This document shows, piece by piece, positions 33,889 to 42,133 of a stretch of 64,000 nt of DNA. Below the pieces are notes generated by a model that worked only from the letters and a program-made list of their open reading frames with translations, was not told the origin of the DNA and made no database searches. The translations under genes were made by a program, and so were the position numbers. This DNA is from Pseudomonas putida (GTDB taxonomy: Bacteria > Pseudomonadota > Gammaproteobacteria > Pseudomonadales > Pseudomonadaceae). The stretch is taken from positions 679,118 through 743,117 of the forward strand of contig NZ_MNAH01000002.1 in assembly GCF_001976065.1 (NCBI RefSeq). The letters run 5' to 3'. The first letter of the stretch is position 1, and each line of letters starts with the position of its first letter.

Positions 33889-34680
33889 TTAGCGACCGAT
33901 AAAGCGTGCCGGGCGTTTTTCCATGGCGGCGCGCAGGGCTTCGGTGCCGTCTTCGCTGCGCCCGCACAACAGGCCGGCGGCCAGCTCCGCCTGCAGTTGC
34001 GCAGGCAGGCTGCGCTCGGCGCCTTCGCGCATGAGTTTTTTGGTTTGGGCAAAGGCAAAGGTCGGCCCGGCGGCCAGGCGTGCGGCGAGCTCGCCGGCGA
34101 CGCCCTGCAGTTGATCGTCGGCGCAGACTTCACCCACCAGGCCAGCGGCCAGGGCGCGGTCAGCCCCCCACAATTCGTCGAGGAACAGCAGGCGCTTGGC
34201 TTGTTCAGTGCCGATCAGCCGTGGCAGGTGCCAACTGGCGCCGGCGTCCGGGGAATAGGCCATGCTGGTGTAGCCGGCCTTGAAGCGTGCCGATTGCCCG
34301 GCGATGCGCAGGTCGCAGCACAGGGTCAGGTCCATCCCGGCCCCGACTGCAGTGCCGTTGATGGCGGCAATGGTCGGTTTTTCCAGGCTGTGCAGGCGGG
34401 TCATCAGGGCGTGGGCGGTTTCAGTCCAGCCGTAGGTTTCCAGTGCACCACGGGCTTCGGCTTCGGCCCATTCCGCCAGGTCGGCGCCGGCGCAGAAACT
34501 GCGACCGCTGCCGGTCAATACCACCACACGCACCGCGGGATCGGCATTGAAGGTGTCGAGCAAGGTGTGCAGGTTTTTCAGGGTCGGAATGTCCAGCGCA
34601 TTGCGCTGGGCCGTGCGATTGAGGGTGATCCGGGCAACGCCGGCTTCGACCTGACTGAGCAGAGAATCGTGAGTAGTCAT
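33889..34680 (-). CDS. Enoyl-CoA hydratase/isomerase family protein
   Basis: A 263-residue crotonase: SGRSFCAGADLAEW oxyanion half-site (about 58-71) and INGTAVGAGMDLTLCCDLRIA (about 107-127). At the place of the first catalytic glutamate of classical hydratases the sequence has Tyr (about residue 137), while the second acid is present as D145 (YSPDAG), a pattern closer to PaaG-type isomerases. It is the first gene of the six-gene operon ending with the aldehyde dehydrogenase; the TetR-type operator lies about 54-70 nt upstream. Hydratase versus isomerase activity is uncertain. Confidence 0.88.
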   Translation of the reverse strand: MTTHDSLLSQVEAGVARITLNRTAQRNALDIPTLKNLHTLLDTFNADPAVRVVVLTGSGRSFCAGADLAEWAEAEARGALETYGWTETAHALMTRLHSLEKPTIAAINGTAVGAGMDLTLCCDLRIAGQSARFKAGYTSMAYSPDAGASWHLPRLIGTEQAKRLLFLDELWGADRALAAGLVGEVCADDQLQGVAGELAARLAAGPTFAFAQTKKLMREGAERSLPAQLQAELAAGLLCGRSEDGTEALRAAMEKRPARFIGR

Positions 34681-34732
34681 GCGAGTCCTCGAATTATTGT
34701 GATTGGTCTGAGGTGATGCGACTTGAGGTCAT

Positions 34733-34750
34733 ACTAAACGAGTGTTCAGT
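34733..34750. promoter_or_regulatory. TetR-type operator, site B (aruIH operon promoter)
   Basis: Minus strand ACTGAACACTCGTTTAGT, an imperfect palindrome (ACTNAAC-N4-GTTNAGT) sharing CTGAACACTCGTT exactly with site A at 5022. On the minus strand a TTGCCG/TAGTAT pair with 18-nt spacing brackets it, so the site would lie in the promoter spacer about 54 nt before the enoyl-CoA hydratase ATG. Confidence 0.6.
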
Positions 34751-34902
34751 AAGGCGGCAATTGCTGGCGTAGTAAGCTGTAACAGGCCTGAAAAGTACTT
34801 AACATATTGTTTTTACTAGCTTATTTAGTGATTGGCGGGATTGGGCCGATGCCGTTGTTACAACTTCGAACAACTGCCTACACGCACACCGCAGAAACAA
34901 CG

Positions 34903-34993
34903 GTGGGAGCGAGCCTGCTCGCGAAGAGGGCGTCCCATTCAACATCTCTGTTGACTGATACACCGCTTTCGCGAGCAGGCTCGCTCCCACAGG
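34903..34993 (+). repeat. REP pair after amino-acid permease
   Basis: GTGGGAGCGAGCCTGCTCGCGA with inverted partner TCGCGAGCAGGCTCGCTCCCACA; spacer about 45 nt. It separates the permease unit from the aruIH operon. The remaining bases to 34681 hold the operon promoter and I see no gene there. Confidence 0.92.
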
Positions 34994-35015
34994 AAATGTT
35001 TATTAATTCAAGGGA

Positions 35016-36428
35016 TCAGGTAGTCGGCAGGCTCGGCGCCAGCACCGCCCCGCGCTTGCGATGGATCAGGAAGTACGCGCCATAACACAACGCAATGAAG
35101 CCAAAGCCCCAGTACAGCGACGGCCGCTGGGTTTCATCCAGTGCCAGGAACACGAACAGCGAGCAGCACAGCGTGATGCACATCAGCGGCAACACCGGGA
35201 ACCACGGCGCGCGGTATTTGAGGTCGCTGAGTTGGCCGCCGTCGCGCAGGTAGGCCTTGCGGAACTTGTACTGGGCCAGGGCGATGACAATCCAGGTCAC
35301 GGTGCCCGACATCCCGCTCACTGCCATCAGCACCATGAACAAAGTGTCGGCGGCGACGAAGCTGGTCATCAGCGACACCAGGGCAAAACACAGGGTGATG
35401 CACAGGGCGCGCAACGGCACGCCTCGCTTGCTCAAGGACGAAAGACTTTTCGGCGCCATGCCGGTTTTCGACATGGCCCAGAGGATGCGCGTCGAGGCAT
35501 ACAGGCCGGAGTTGCCCACCGACAGGATGGCCGTGAGGATCACGAAGTTCATCAGGTCGGCGGCGTAGGGAATGCCGACCATGTCGAACACCTGCACGAA
35601 CGGACTTTCCATCAACCCCGCCTGCTGCCACGGCACGATGGCCGACAAGACGACGATGGCCAGCACGTAGAAGATCAACACGCGAAACACCACGTTGCGC
35701 ACGGCGCGGGGAATGCTTTTTTCCGGCTGATCGGTTTCGCCTGCCGCCACGCCCATGATCTCGCAGCCCTGGAAGGCATAGACCACAGTCATCATTACCG
35801 CGAACACCGCAGACAAACCATTGGGGAACAGCGAATCACCGATCAGGTTGTCCATCATCGGTGCCGGTGCGCCGTTGCTCAGCGGCATCACGCCGAAGAT
35901 CACCAGCACGCCGACCACGATGAAACCAAGAATCGCCGCCACCTTGATCCCGGAGAACCAGTATTCCGCTTCACCGAAGGCACGGGTCGCCAGCGCGTTG
36001 AGGCCGAACAGCACCACCACGAACAGCGCCGACCAGTACCAGATCGGCACCGTCGGGAACCAGCGGGTCATCAGCATCCCGGCGGCGGTGAATTCCAGGC
36101 CCACGGTGGTGGCCCAGCTCATCCAGTACACCCAGCCGATCATGAATCCGGTGGCCGGGCCGATGAATTGGGTGGCATGGGTCTGGAACGAACCGGACAC
36201 CGGCATCTGCACCGACAGTTCACCGAGGCAGACCATCACCAGGTACATCAGGAAACCGGCGACCAGGTAGGCCAGGATCGCGCCCACCGGCCCGCCCTGG
36301 TTGATGGTCACGCCGGAGCCCATGAACAGCCCAGTGCCGATCACGCCGCCCAGGGACAGCATGAAAATGTGCCGGCTTTTCAGCGCGCGGGTCAGCTGGA
36401 TGCCTTTACGATCAGTGGTTTCGCTCAT
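35016..36428 (-). CDS. APC-family amino-acid permease
   Basis: A 470-residue, 12-helix amino-acid permease of the GABA/aromatic/lysine permease group (SRHIFMLSLGGVIGTGLFMGSG, about 15-37, the family signature). Many members move GABA, asparagine, proline or basic amino acids with protons. ATG 36428 is chosen because GAGG lies 8 nt before it. It is transcribed alone or with its own promoter, between the AruRS genes and the aruIH operon, so uptake of arginine, a related amino acid or alanine/GABA is plausible. Ends in a basic, loop-like tail. Confidence 0.9.
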   Translation of the reverse strand: MSETTDRKGIQLTRALKSRHIFMLSLGGVIGTGLFMGSGVTINQGGPVGAILAYLVAGFLMYLVMVCLGELSVQMPVSGSFQTHATQFIGPATGFMIGWVYWMSWATTVGLEFTAAGMLMTRWFPTVPIWYWSALFVVVLFGLNALATRAFGEAEYWFSGIKVAAILGFIVVGVLVIFGVMPLSNGAPAPMMDNLIGDSLFPNGLSAVFAVMMTVVYAFQGCEIMGVAAGETDQPEKSIPRAVRNVVFRVLIFYVLAIVVLSAIVPWQQAGLMESPFVQVFDMVGIPYAADLMNFVILTAILSVGNSGLYASTRILWAMSKTGMAPKSLSSLSKRGVPLRALCITLCFALVSLMTSFVAADTLFMVLMAVSGMSGTVTWIVIALAQYKFRKAYLRDGGQLSDLKYRAPWFPVLPLMCITLCCSLFVFLALDETQRPSLYWGFGFIALCYGAYFLIHRKRGAVLAPSLPTT

Positions 36429-36635
36429 GCCCGGCACCTCGAGTCGGTGGCACGGGCATCGCAGGACAGGACGTCACGACGCAGGGAGGAAGGCGCTTTA
36501 CGGCAATTCATTATTATTATCTCCAATAAGCTTCGAAGACCGCGCTGCGGCGGTTGCGTCGATTATTGGAAAGCCATGTAAGGTCGCGTTGTACGTAAAG
36601 ATCGAAGTTGTAGAAAGTCGTAACAAATATGTACG
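36429..36635. promoter_or_regulatory. Permease upstream region with 8-bp inverted repeat
   Basis: A 207-nt gap between the sensor kinase stop and the permease start. TCCAATAA (36522-36529) and TTATTGGA (36563-36570) form an inverted repeat with a 33-nt spacer, a possible regulator site for the permease. A plus-strand sigma54-like element is described separately. Confidence 0.35.
36448..36463 (+). promoter_or_regulatory. Sigma54-like promoter element facing the aruS 3' end
   Basis: TGGCACGGGCATCGCA has a perfect TGGCACG -24 block and GG-N10-GC spacing; the -12 block TCGCA differs by one base from TTGCA. It points away from the permease, so any transcript would be antisense to aruS or a small RNA. 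It may be chance. Confidence 0.25.
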
Positions 36636-38891
36636 TCAGCGCTGCAACAGGCCGTTGAGGGTCTGCATCGAACATTGCAGTTGCGCTTCGACAGTGGGCA
36701 CCAGTGCACGAATTGCCGTTTGGTCATTGCCCAGCGCCGCCACCTCCAACGCGCGCAACACCTGGGCCAATGCACGAAACCCAAGGGAATCGCCGCTGCC
36801 AGCCAAACGGTGGGCAAGCTGTGCAACCTCGGTGCAATCGTCGGCCTCGATGGCCTCGTTCAGTGCCTCGCGATGTTGCAGGATCGAATCGTGCAGCACG
36901 GCCAGCAATCCCTGTACTTTCTGTTCGCCGAGCAAGGTGCGATGGGTTTGCAGCAGTGGCCAGTCCATCGATTCGTCACCTGCCGGCGACTCGACGGCCT
37001 GCCCCGCCAGCACCTGCCGCAGGTTTTCCAGCTTCAAGGGTTTGGCCAGTACGCCGTCCATGCCGGCATCCAGATAACCGCTTACCAGCGCTGGCTGCAC
37101 GCTGGCGGTCAGGGCCAGGATGCGCGTCTGGCGGTTCAGTCCGTCGTTGCCGCGGATCTGTTGGCACAACTGCACGCCACTCATCCCCGGCAGGTGCACA
37201 TCCAGCAAGATCAGATCGAAGGTCCGCGCCGCGCATGACACCAACGCCTGTTCCGCATCGATGGCCAGCCACACTCGATGCCCATCCCGTTGCAGCAGGC
37301 CCTCGGCCACTTCGCGGTTGAGCGCCACATCCTCGACCACCAGGATGTCGAGTGCCGGCCCCGGCACAGAGGTAGGCACCGGGGCAACGGCGCCGATGGC
37401 CGGCTGCAGCGTCAATTCGAACCAGAAACAACTGCCGCGCCCGACTTCGCTGCTGACGCCAATGCAGCCGCCCATTTTCTCCACCAGGTGTTTACAGATG
37501 GCCAGGCCCAATCCCGTGCCGCCATAACGCTGCGCGACTTCTTCGCTGGCCTGGGTGAACCGCTCGAAGATCTTCGCCTGCATCACCGGGGCAATACCAA
37601 TGCCGTTGTCAGTGACACTCACCCGCAGGTGTTGTCCTTCTTGACCTTGTGCCTGCGCGAGCAACGCCACGTCGACACTGACGTCTGCGCCTTGCGTGAA
37701 CTTGATCGCGTTGGCCAACAGGTTACTCAACACCTGCCGCAAATATTGTTCGGCGCCATGATGATGGTCAGCCACCCGCTGATCCACCCGGCATTCGAGA
37801 ATCGTGTCGTTGTCCAGGGCCTTGGGTTCCAGCAGCGTGAGGACTTCGTCGAGTAACTGGCGAATGGAGAAGTTCACTGGCTCAGGGGGGCTGGTACCCT
37901 CCTCCAGCTTGGCGAAATACAGCACTTCATTGAGGATGGTCAGCAGCCCCTCGCCGGCCTTGTGCAGCGCATCCAGGCGCTTGCCGTCCTGGGGGGCCAG
38001 ACGCGCACCGCGCAGCAACTCGGCCATGCCCAGAATGCCATTGAGCGGCGTACGCAGTTCGTGGCTCATGGTCGCCAGGAAGCGTGATTTGGCGAGGTTG
38101 GCCGCTTCGGCTTCGTCCTTGGCGCGCATCAGGCTGGCGGTACGGCGTTCGACCCTGCGCAGCAATTCATCGCGGTTGTCCTGCAGGGCCAGGCGGTCGG
38201 TTTCCCGGCGGTCGATGTCACTGAGGATCGCCCGGCGCATGTCGTCGAGGGCATGGGCCACGGTGTCGATCTCGTCACTCTGCGCGCTGCGCCGCTTGTC
38301 CAGGCGCAACGGCTCGTGCCATTGCCCGGCGGCAATACGCCGGGCAAATTCGGCCATGACTTTCAGGTGGCGGGTCACCAGTCGATAAAAAAGGCCCGAC
38401 AGTGCCACCGCCAGGCCGCAGAAAAACACCGCCATCCACAACAGGTTGGTCAAGCCGGTGGCGTACAGGCGTTGATACACCGCCCCCAGGTCGGTGCTGA
38501 CTTCCAGTTCGCCAAGATGGCGCAACGGTCCGGAGGGCGGTTGGTAATCCAGGGCAAAACGCTCGATGCGCAACGGCCCTGCCGGTACGGGACTGCCTTG
38601 CACCAGGTCGAAATCAGGACCGGTCAAATGCACCCTGGCGACGTCGGAGAAATCCACCAGGCCACGTAGTTGCACGTTCAACTGCTCCTGGTTCAGATCC
38701 CAGAGGCTGCGCTCCAGGCTGGCCAGGTAACCGGCGCGGATCAGCTCCATGCGCGAGTCGATCTCGCGCATCTCCCGGCGATACTCGATGTACAACTGGA
38801 CACTGCTGGCCAACACGGTAAAGCACAGGCTGAACAACAGGATGAACAGCAGCAGGCGCCGCAAAAGACCACCGGGACGCGCGCGAATCAT
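36636..38891 (-). CDS. aruS: Hybrid sensor histidine kinase (AruS-type)
   Basis: A 751-residue hybrid kinase: membrane helix about 10-32, periplasmic region to about 148, second helix 150-170, HAMP (about 170-225), coiled coil, HisKA with H277 ([11 protein letters not shown]), HATPase (NLLANAIKF near 390; [15 protein letters not shown]), receiver with D564 (LILLDVHLP) and a C-terminal Hpt with H694 ([11 protein letters not shown]). A His-Asp-His-Asp relay to the response regulator encoded upstream is implied. Its ATG overlaps the stop of a periplasmic binding-protein gene (ATGA). In P. aeruginosa AruRS controls aruHI in response to arginine; the same ligand is inferred. Confidence 0.85.
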   Translation of the reverse strand: MIRARPGGLLRRLLLFILLFSLCFTVLASSVQLYIEYRREMREIDSRMELIRAGYLASLERSLWDLNQEQLNVQLRGLVDFSDVARVHLTGPDFDLVQGSPVPAGPLRIERFALDYQPPSGPLRHLGELEVSTDLGAVYQRLYATGLTNLLWMAVFFCGLAVALSGLFYRLVTRHLKVMAEFARRIAAGQWHEPLRLDKRRSAQSDEIDTVAHALDDMRRAILSDIDRRETDRLALQDNRDELLRRVERRTASLMRAKDEAEAANLAKSRFLATMSHELRTPLNGILGMAELLRGARLAPQDGKRLDALHKAGEGLLTILNEVLYFAKLEEGTSPPEPVNFSIRQLLDEVLTLLEPKALDNDTILECRVDQRVADHHHGAEQYLRQVLSNLLANAIKFTQGADVSVDVALLAQAQGQEGQHLRVSVTDNGIGIAPVMQAKIFERFTQASEEVAQRYGGTGLGLAICKHLVEKMGGCIGVSSEVGRGSCFWFELTLQPAIGAVAPVPTSVPGPALDILVVEDVALNREVAEGLLQRDGHRVWLAIDAEQALVSCAARTFDLILLDVHLPGMSGVQLCQQIRGNDGLNRQTRILALTASVQPALVSGYLDAGMDGVLAKPLKLENLRQVLAGQAVESPAGDESMDWPLLQTHRTLLGEQKVQGLLAVLHDSILQHREALNEAIEADDCTEVAQLAHRLAGSGDSLGFRALAQVLRALEVAALGNDQTAIRALVPTVEAQLQCSMQTLNGLLQR

Positions 38892-39682
38892 TGCGCGTCC
38901 GCCGGCAGGCTGATCATGTCGCGGTAGGTGACTTCGCTTTCATTGAGCAGGCGTTCGACATCACCGGCCTCCACCATGCGCTGCAATTGCGCATCAATCT
39001 GCGGCATGCGCGCGGACAACGGCGAACGGCGGGAAACGGCGACCCGCAGGTAATCCACGCTCAGGGCCCTGGGCAAGGCCACGATGTCTTGGGCGCCGGG
39101 CAGGTTGGCCACGTACAACTCGCCGGTGCGGCGCTCCTGGGTGATGAAATCGATGCGCCCGCGAATCAGCTTGCCGAAGTTCTGGCCGCTGCTGGCGACC
39201 CATTCGATGTTGTTGTGCTGCGCGACCATGCGATCGAACGCCACGCCGTAGCTTTCGCCAAACAGCAAGCCGCCACGGTAATGCGCCAGGTCCTGCAAGT
39301 GTTCGAACTTCACCGGATGTTGGCGATTGACGAACAACGCCACCTCTTCGCGCAGCACCGGCACGGTGGAAAACAGCATGCTCTGTTCCCGTTGCGCAGT
39401 GCTGTAGGCCAGCACCACATCGACACGGCCTTCGGCGGCGTCCAGCAGACAGCGTTTCCAGTTGCCCAACACCACGGTCTCGACCTCATAGCCGAGCTGG
39501 CCGAACAACTGCTTGACCACGCTCGGCGCCAGGCCGCGGACTTGTTTGCCGTCGCTCCAGGAAATCGGCGGGTACACCGGGTAATCGCAGTAGCGGATTT
39601 TTTCCGCCGCCTGCGCGCTGGTCGTCGACAGAGCCAGCCACATTACCAGCACCCACCAGAACCTGCGCCCCACCGCCGTCAC
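38888..39682 (-). CDS. Periplasmic binding-protein-like receptor within the aruRS operon
   Basis: A 264-residue type II periplasmic binding-fold protein (SBP_bac_3-like): signal peptide ending about AQA (residue 24), then IRYCDYPVYPPISWSDGKQVRGLAPSVVKQLF and VDVVLAYSTAQREQSMLFSTVPVL. It has no transporter partner. Its GTG start overlaps the response-regulator stop (GTGA) and its stop overlaps the kinase ATG (ATGA), so all three are translated as one unit. I infer an accessory ligand receptor that presents the signal to the kinase periplasmic domain. A GTG three codons in is an alternative start. Confidence 0.82.
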   Translation of the reverse strand: MTAVGRRFWWVLVMWLALSTTSAQAAEKIRYCDYPVYPPISWSDGKQVRGLAPSVVKQLFGQLGYEVETVVLGNWKRCLLDAAEGRVDVVLAYSTAQREQSMLFSTVPVLREEVALFVNRQHPVKFEHLQDLAHYRGGLLFGESYGVAFDRMVAQHNNIEWVASSGQNFGKLIRGRIDFITQERRTGELYVANLPGAQDIVALPRALSVDYLRVAVSRRSPLSARMPQIDAQLQRMVEAGDVERLLNESEVTYRDMISLPADAQ

Positions 39683-40395
39683 GCCGCCAGGCTGGCAGTG
39701 AAGAGGTAGCCGGCGCCATGGATGGTGATGATCAGCTGCGGTTCGGCGGGATCGTCGTGCAACTTGCGGCGCAGGCGCCCGACCAGCACGTCGATCGAGC
39801 GGTCGTTGGGCACCCATTCGCGGTTGCGGATCTGGTCCATCAACTGGTCGCGGCTGAGGGTGTGGCCGCTGTTGCGCAAGAACACGCTGAGCAACTGGTA
39901 TTCGCCGTGGGTCAGCAAGGTCTCGCTGCCGGCCGGGTCGATCAGCCGCCGGCGGTCGGTGTCCAGCGCCCAGTCGGCGAACTGTTTGACCGGTTTGGCG
40001 ACGGCGGCAACCGGTTGTGGTGCCTGCGCATGGCGGACCCGGCGAATCAGGTTTTTCGCCCGGGACACCAGTTCCCGCGGGTTGAGGGGTTTGATCACGT
40101 AATCGTCGGCGCCGCATTCAAGCCCGACGATGCGGTCGATTTCGTCGTTGCGCCCGGTGATCAGAATGATGCCGACTTCCGATCGCACCCGCAGTTCGCG
40201 GGTCAGGGTCAGGCCGTCTTTACCCGGCAGGCGGATATCGAGCATGACCAGGTCGACCGCCTGGCTGGCCAGGAAGGTTTCGGCCAGTTCCGCCGTGGCG
40301 GCGCAATGCACGTCGTAGCCTTCCCGGGACAGGTAGGCATGCAACAGTTCGCGAATCAGCGGATCGTCATCGACGATCAGTACCCGAGGAGTCAT
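39679..40395 (-). CDS. aruR: OmpR-family response regulator (AruR-type)
   Basis: A 238-residue response regulator: receiver domain with D53 (VMLDIRLPGKDGL), conserved K near 104 (DYVIKPLNPREL), and a winged-helix OmpR/PhoB domain (about 140-235; TLSRDQLMDQIRNREW, SIDVLVGRLRRKLHDD). First gene of the three-gene signalling operon. By synteny with the P. aeruginosa arginine transaminase region it should activate the aruIH operon. The TetR gene ends 74 nt upstream. Confidence 0.85.
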   Translation of the reverse strand: MTPRVLIVDDDPLIRELLHAYLSREGYDVHCAATAELAETFLASQAVDLVMLDIRLPGKDGLTLTRELRVRSEVGIILITGRNDEIDRIVGLECGADDYVIKPLNPRELVSRAKNLIRRVRHAQAPQPVAAVAKPVKQFADWALDTDRRRLIDPAGSETLLTHGEYQLLSVFLRNSGHTLSRDQLMDQIRNREWVPNDRSIDVLVGRLRRKLHDDPAEPQLIITIHGAGYLFTASLAA

Positions 40396-40469
40396 TGCTG
40401 GGTGTCCTGCTTGTTTCTTATTAGAGGGACTGCATCAGCGGCAGAGAGTAGCCACTGCTGAACGGGTGA

Positions 40470-41117
40470 TCAACAGCTGCTCGTCTGCTGGCAAAACCGC
40501 TGGCGGCCACCGGCCTGCAAACCGTCGACCCAGGCCTCGCAGATCTGCATGCCCTGTTCGGGGGTAAAAGTCCCCGGATTGAGCCCGGACTCGAGCCACA
40601 AGCCATCGAGCAGTGCGCTGAGGCTGATCGCCGCCAGGTCGGCATCGAAGTGCTCCCAGCCCTCCTCCTGCGCCAACTCCCGGAGCACCTTGCCGAGGAT
40701 CGCGCGGTACTCGCCATAGGAATGATCGTGGGCCTGGTTGATCGCCTCGGCGGTTTTTACCGCGCCCCAGAAGGCAAGCCAGGCGTCGATCAATTGCGGG
40801 TCGAGCAATTCGGCGGAGAACGATCCGCGGAAAAACGCCGACAGGCGTTCGCGGGCATTGGGTGCCGCCTGCTCCATGGCATCGCGCAGCAGGGTCATGA
40901 CGCGCCCGGTGATCGCCATGTACGCCTCGGCCACCAGTTCGTCCTTGCCCGAATAGTGATGGCTGATCAGCCCCACCGACACTCCGGCCTCAGCAGAAAT
41001 CTTGCGAATCGACGCTCCCTGGAAACCATGGCGCTTGAGGCACACCAGCGTCGCCTCGATCAGATTGGCCTTGCGCAACTCCGGTTCCATGCGGGAAAAA
41101 CGGGCTTCCTGGTTCAT
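40470..41117 (-). CDS. TetR-family repressor (BetI-like)
   Basis: A 215-residue TetR protein: N-terminal HTH (about 12-60; KANLIEATLVCLKRHGFQGASIRKISAEAGVSVGLISHHYSGKDELV) and a BetI-type C-terminal ligand domain (SAFFRGSFSAELLDPQLIDAWLAFW). Start 41117 has AGGAG 8 nt before it. A copy of the shared operator is 26-42 nt upstream of its ATG, suggesting autorepression, and the same motif stands before the importer operon and the aruIH operon; I infer it represses all three. The inducer is unknown. Confidence 0.88.
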   Translation of the reverse strand: MNQEARFSRMEPELRKANLIEATLVCLKRHGFQGASIRKISAEAGVSVGLISHHYSGKDELVAEAYMAITGRVMTLLRDAMEQAAPNARERLSAFFRGSFSAELLDPQLIDAWLAFWGAVKTAEAINQAHDHSYGEYRAILGKVLRELAQEEGWEHFDADLAAISLSALLDGLWLESGLNPGTFTPEQGMQICEAWVDGLQAGGRQRFCQQTSSC

Positions 41118-41142
41118 GGGCGACGCTCCTGGTTTGTCGATC

Positions 41143-41159
41143 GTTGAACGACTGTACAG
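41143..41159. promoter_or_regulatory. TetR-type operator, site C (own gene)
   Basis: Minus strand CTGTACAGTCGTTCAAC matches site A (CTGAACACTCGTTCAAC) at 15 of 17 positions. It lies 26-42 nt before the TetR start codon, where autorepression would act. Confidence 0.55.
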
Positions 41160-41213
41160 CAAGAAGGTGGCATGGCTCCAGTCAGGCGTTTGTCAGATGG
41201 ACAGTAGCGCGCC

Positions 41214-41235
41214 CATCGCGGGCTTGCCAGCGATG
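41214..41235 (+). repeat. Degenerate single REP hairpin
   Basis: CATCGCGGGCTTGCCAGCGATG, 6-bp arms around a REP-like core, between the aldolase and TetR genes. Confidence 0.55.
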
Positions 41236-41264
41236 AGGCCAGCCCGAACAACCGAGGTTCCAGA

Positions 41265-42056
41265 TCAATCCCGATAATCCGGCGCCACCCGCTCCAGCAA
41301 TCTCAGCAACGCCGCCCACGCCAGTTGCATCGCATCCGGATCATTCAGCTCCCCCTCTCCCAGCGCCCGCTCCGGTTCGTTGAACTGGCGCTCGGTGTGC
41401 GCGCACACCTCGGCCGGCGGCAACACCAGCTCGCCAGCCGCTTGCGCCGCCAGCTGGATTTCGCAAGCCTTTTCCAGGTAATACATGCGCAAGAATGCCT
41501 GGCTCACGGTTTCGCCGACGGTCAGCAGGCCATGGTTGCGCAGCATCAGCACGGGTTTGTCGCCGATGTCCGCTACCAGCCGTTGCTGCTCGCTCATGTC
41601 CAGCGCCACGCCTTCGTAGTCGTGGTAGGCAACGCGACCGTAGAACTCCATGGAGATCTGATTCACCGGCAACAACCCGCACTTGAGCGCGGCCACCGCG
41701 CAACCGGACTTGGTGTGGGTGTGCAGCACGCACTGCGCGTCTTCACGCGCGCCATGAATGGCGCTGTGAATGACAAAGCCGGCGGGATTCACCGGGTATG
41801 GCGATGGCTCGACGGCGCGGCCATCGAGATCGATCTTGACCAGGTTGGACGCGGTGATTTCGTCGAACATCAGCCCGTAGGGGTTGATCAGGAAGTGATG
41901 CTCGGGCCCCGGAATACGCACTGAGATATGGGTGAAGATCAGGTCGGTCATGCGAAAATGCGCAATCAGGCGATAACAGGCCGCCAGTTCTTCACGCAGC
42001 CGCTGTTCGGTGGCGCTGCGCTCAGGGGCAGTCAGCGCAGTGGCGATGTTGTTCAT
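41265..42056 (-). CDS. Class II aldolase/adducin-family protein
   Basis: A 263-residue class II aldolase-fold metalloprotein. Zn ligands are recognisable as H112 and H114 (VLHTHTKSGCAV) and H175 (LRNHGLLTVG). The family covers fuculose/ribulose-phosphate aldolases and decarboxylases; proteins with this length and the RxPGxxHHFLINPYGLMFDEITASNL stretch are often uncharacterised. ATG 42056 follows GGAG by about 10 nt. It is 77 nt downstream of an orphan spermidine-type binding protein gene on the same strand, so the two may be co-transcribed. Substrate unknown. Confidence 0.85.
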   Translation of the reverse strand: MNNIATALTAPERSATEQRLREELAACYRLIAHFRMTDLIFTHISVRIPGPEHHFLINPYGLMFDEITASNLVKIDLDGRAVEPSPYPVNPAGFVIHSAIHGAREDAQCVLHTHTKSGCAVAALKCGLLPVNQISMEFYGRVAYHDYEGVALDMSEQQRLVADIGDKPVLMLRNHGLLTVGETVSQAFLRMYYLEKACEIQLAAQAAGELVLPPAEVCAHTERQFNEPERALGEGELNDPDAMQLAWAALLRLLERVAPDYRD

Positions 42057-42133
42057 TGTTCGGACTCTCCAGGCTGTTCGGCTGGGCAGACAGTAAGACT
42101 GGACGCTTTGGCACGTCCAGCCATCCTCGCTAT

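Noticed and set aside
31907..33892. A 661-codon plus-strand frame opposite the acyl-CoA synthetase and dehydrogenase genes
   Set aside because: It spans two well-supported minus-strand genes and their junction, and looks like high-GC antisense reading.
35061..36581. A 506-codon plus-strand frame opposite the amino-acid permease
   Set aside because: Extremely rich in H, Q, R and D with no hydrophobic core, as expected for the complement of a membrane protein gene.
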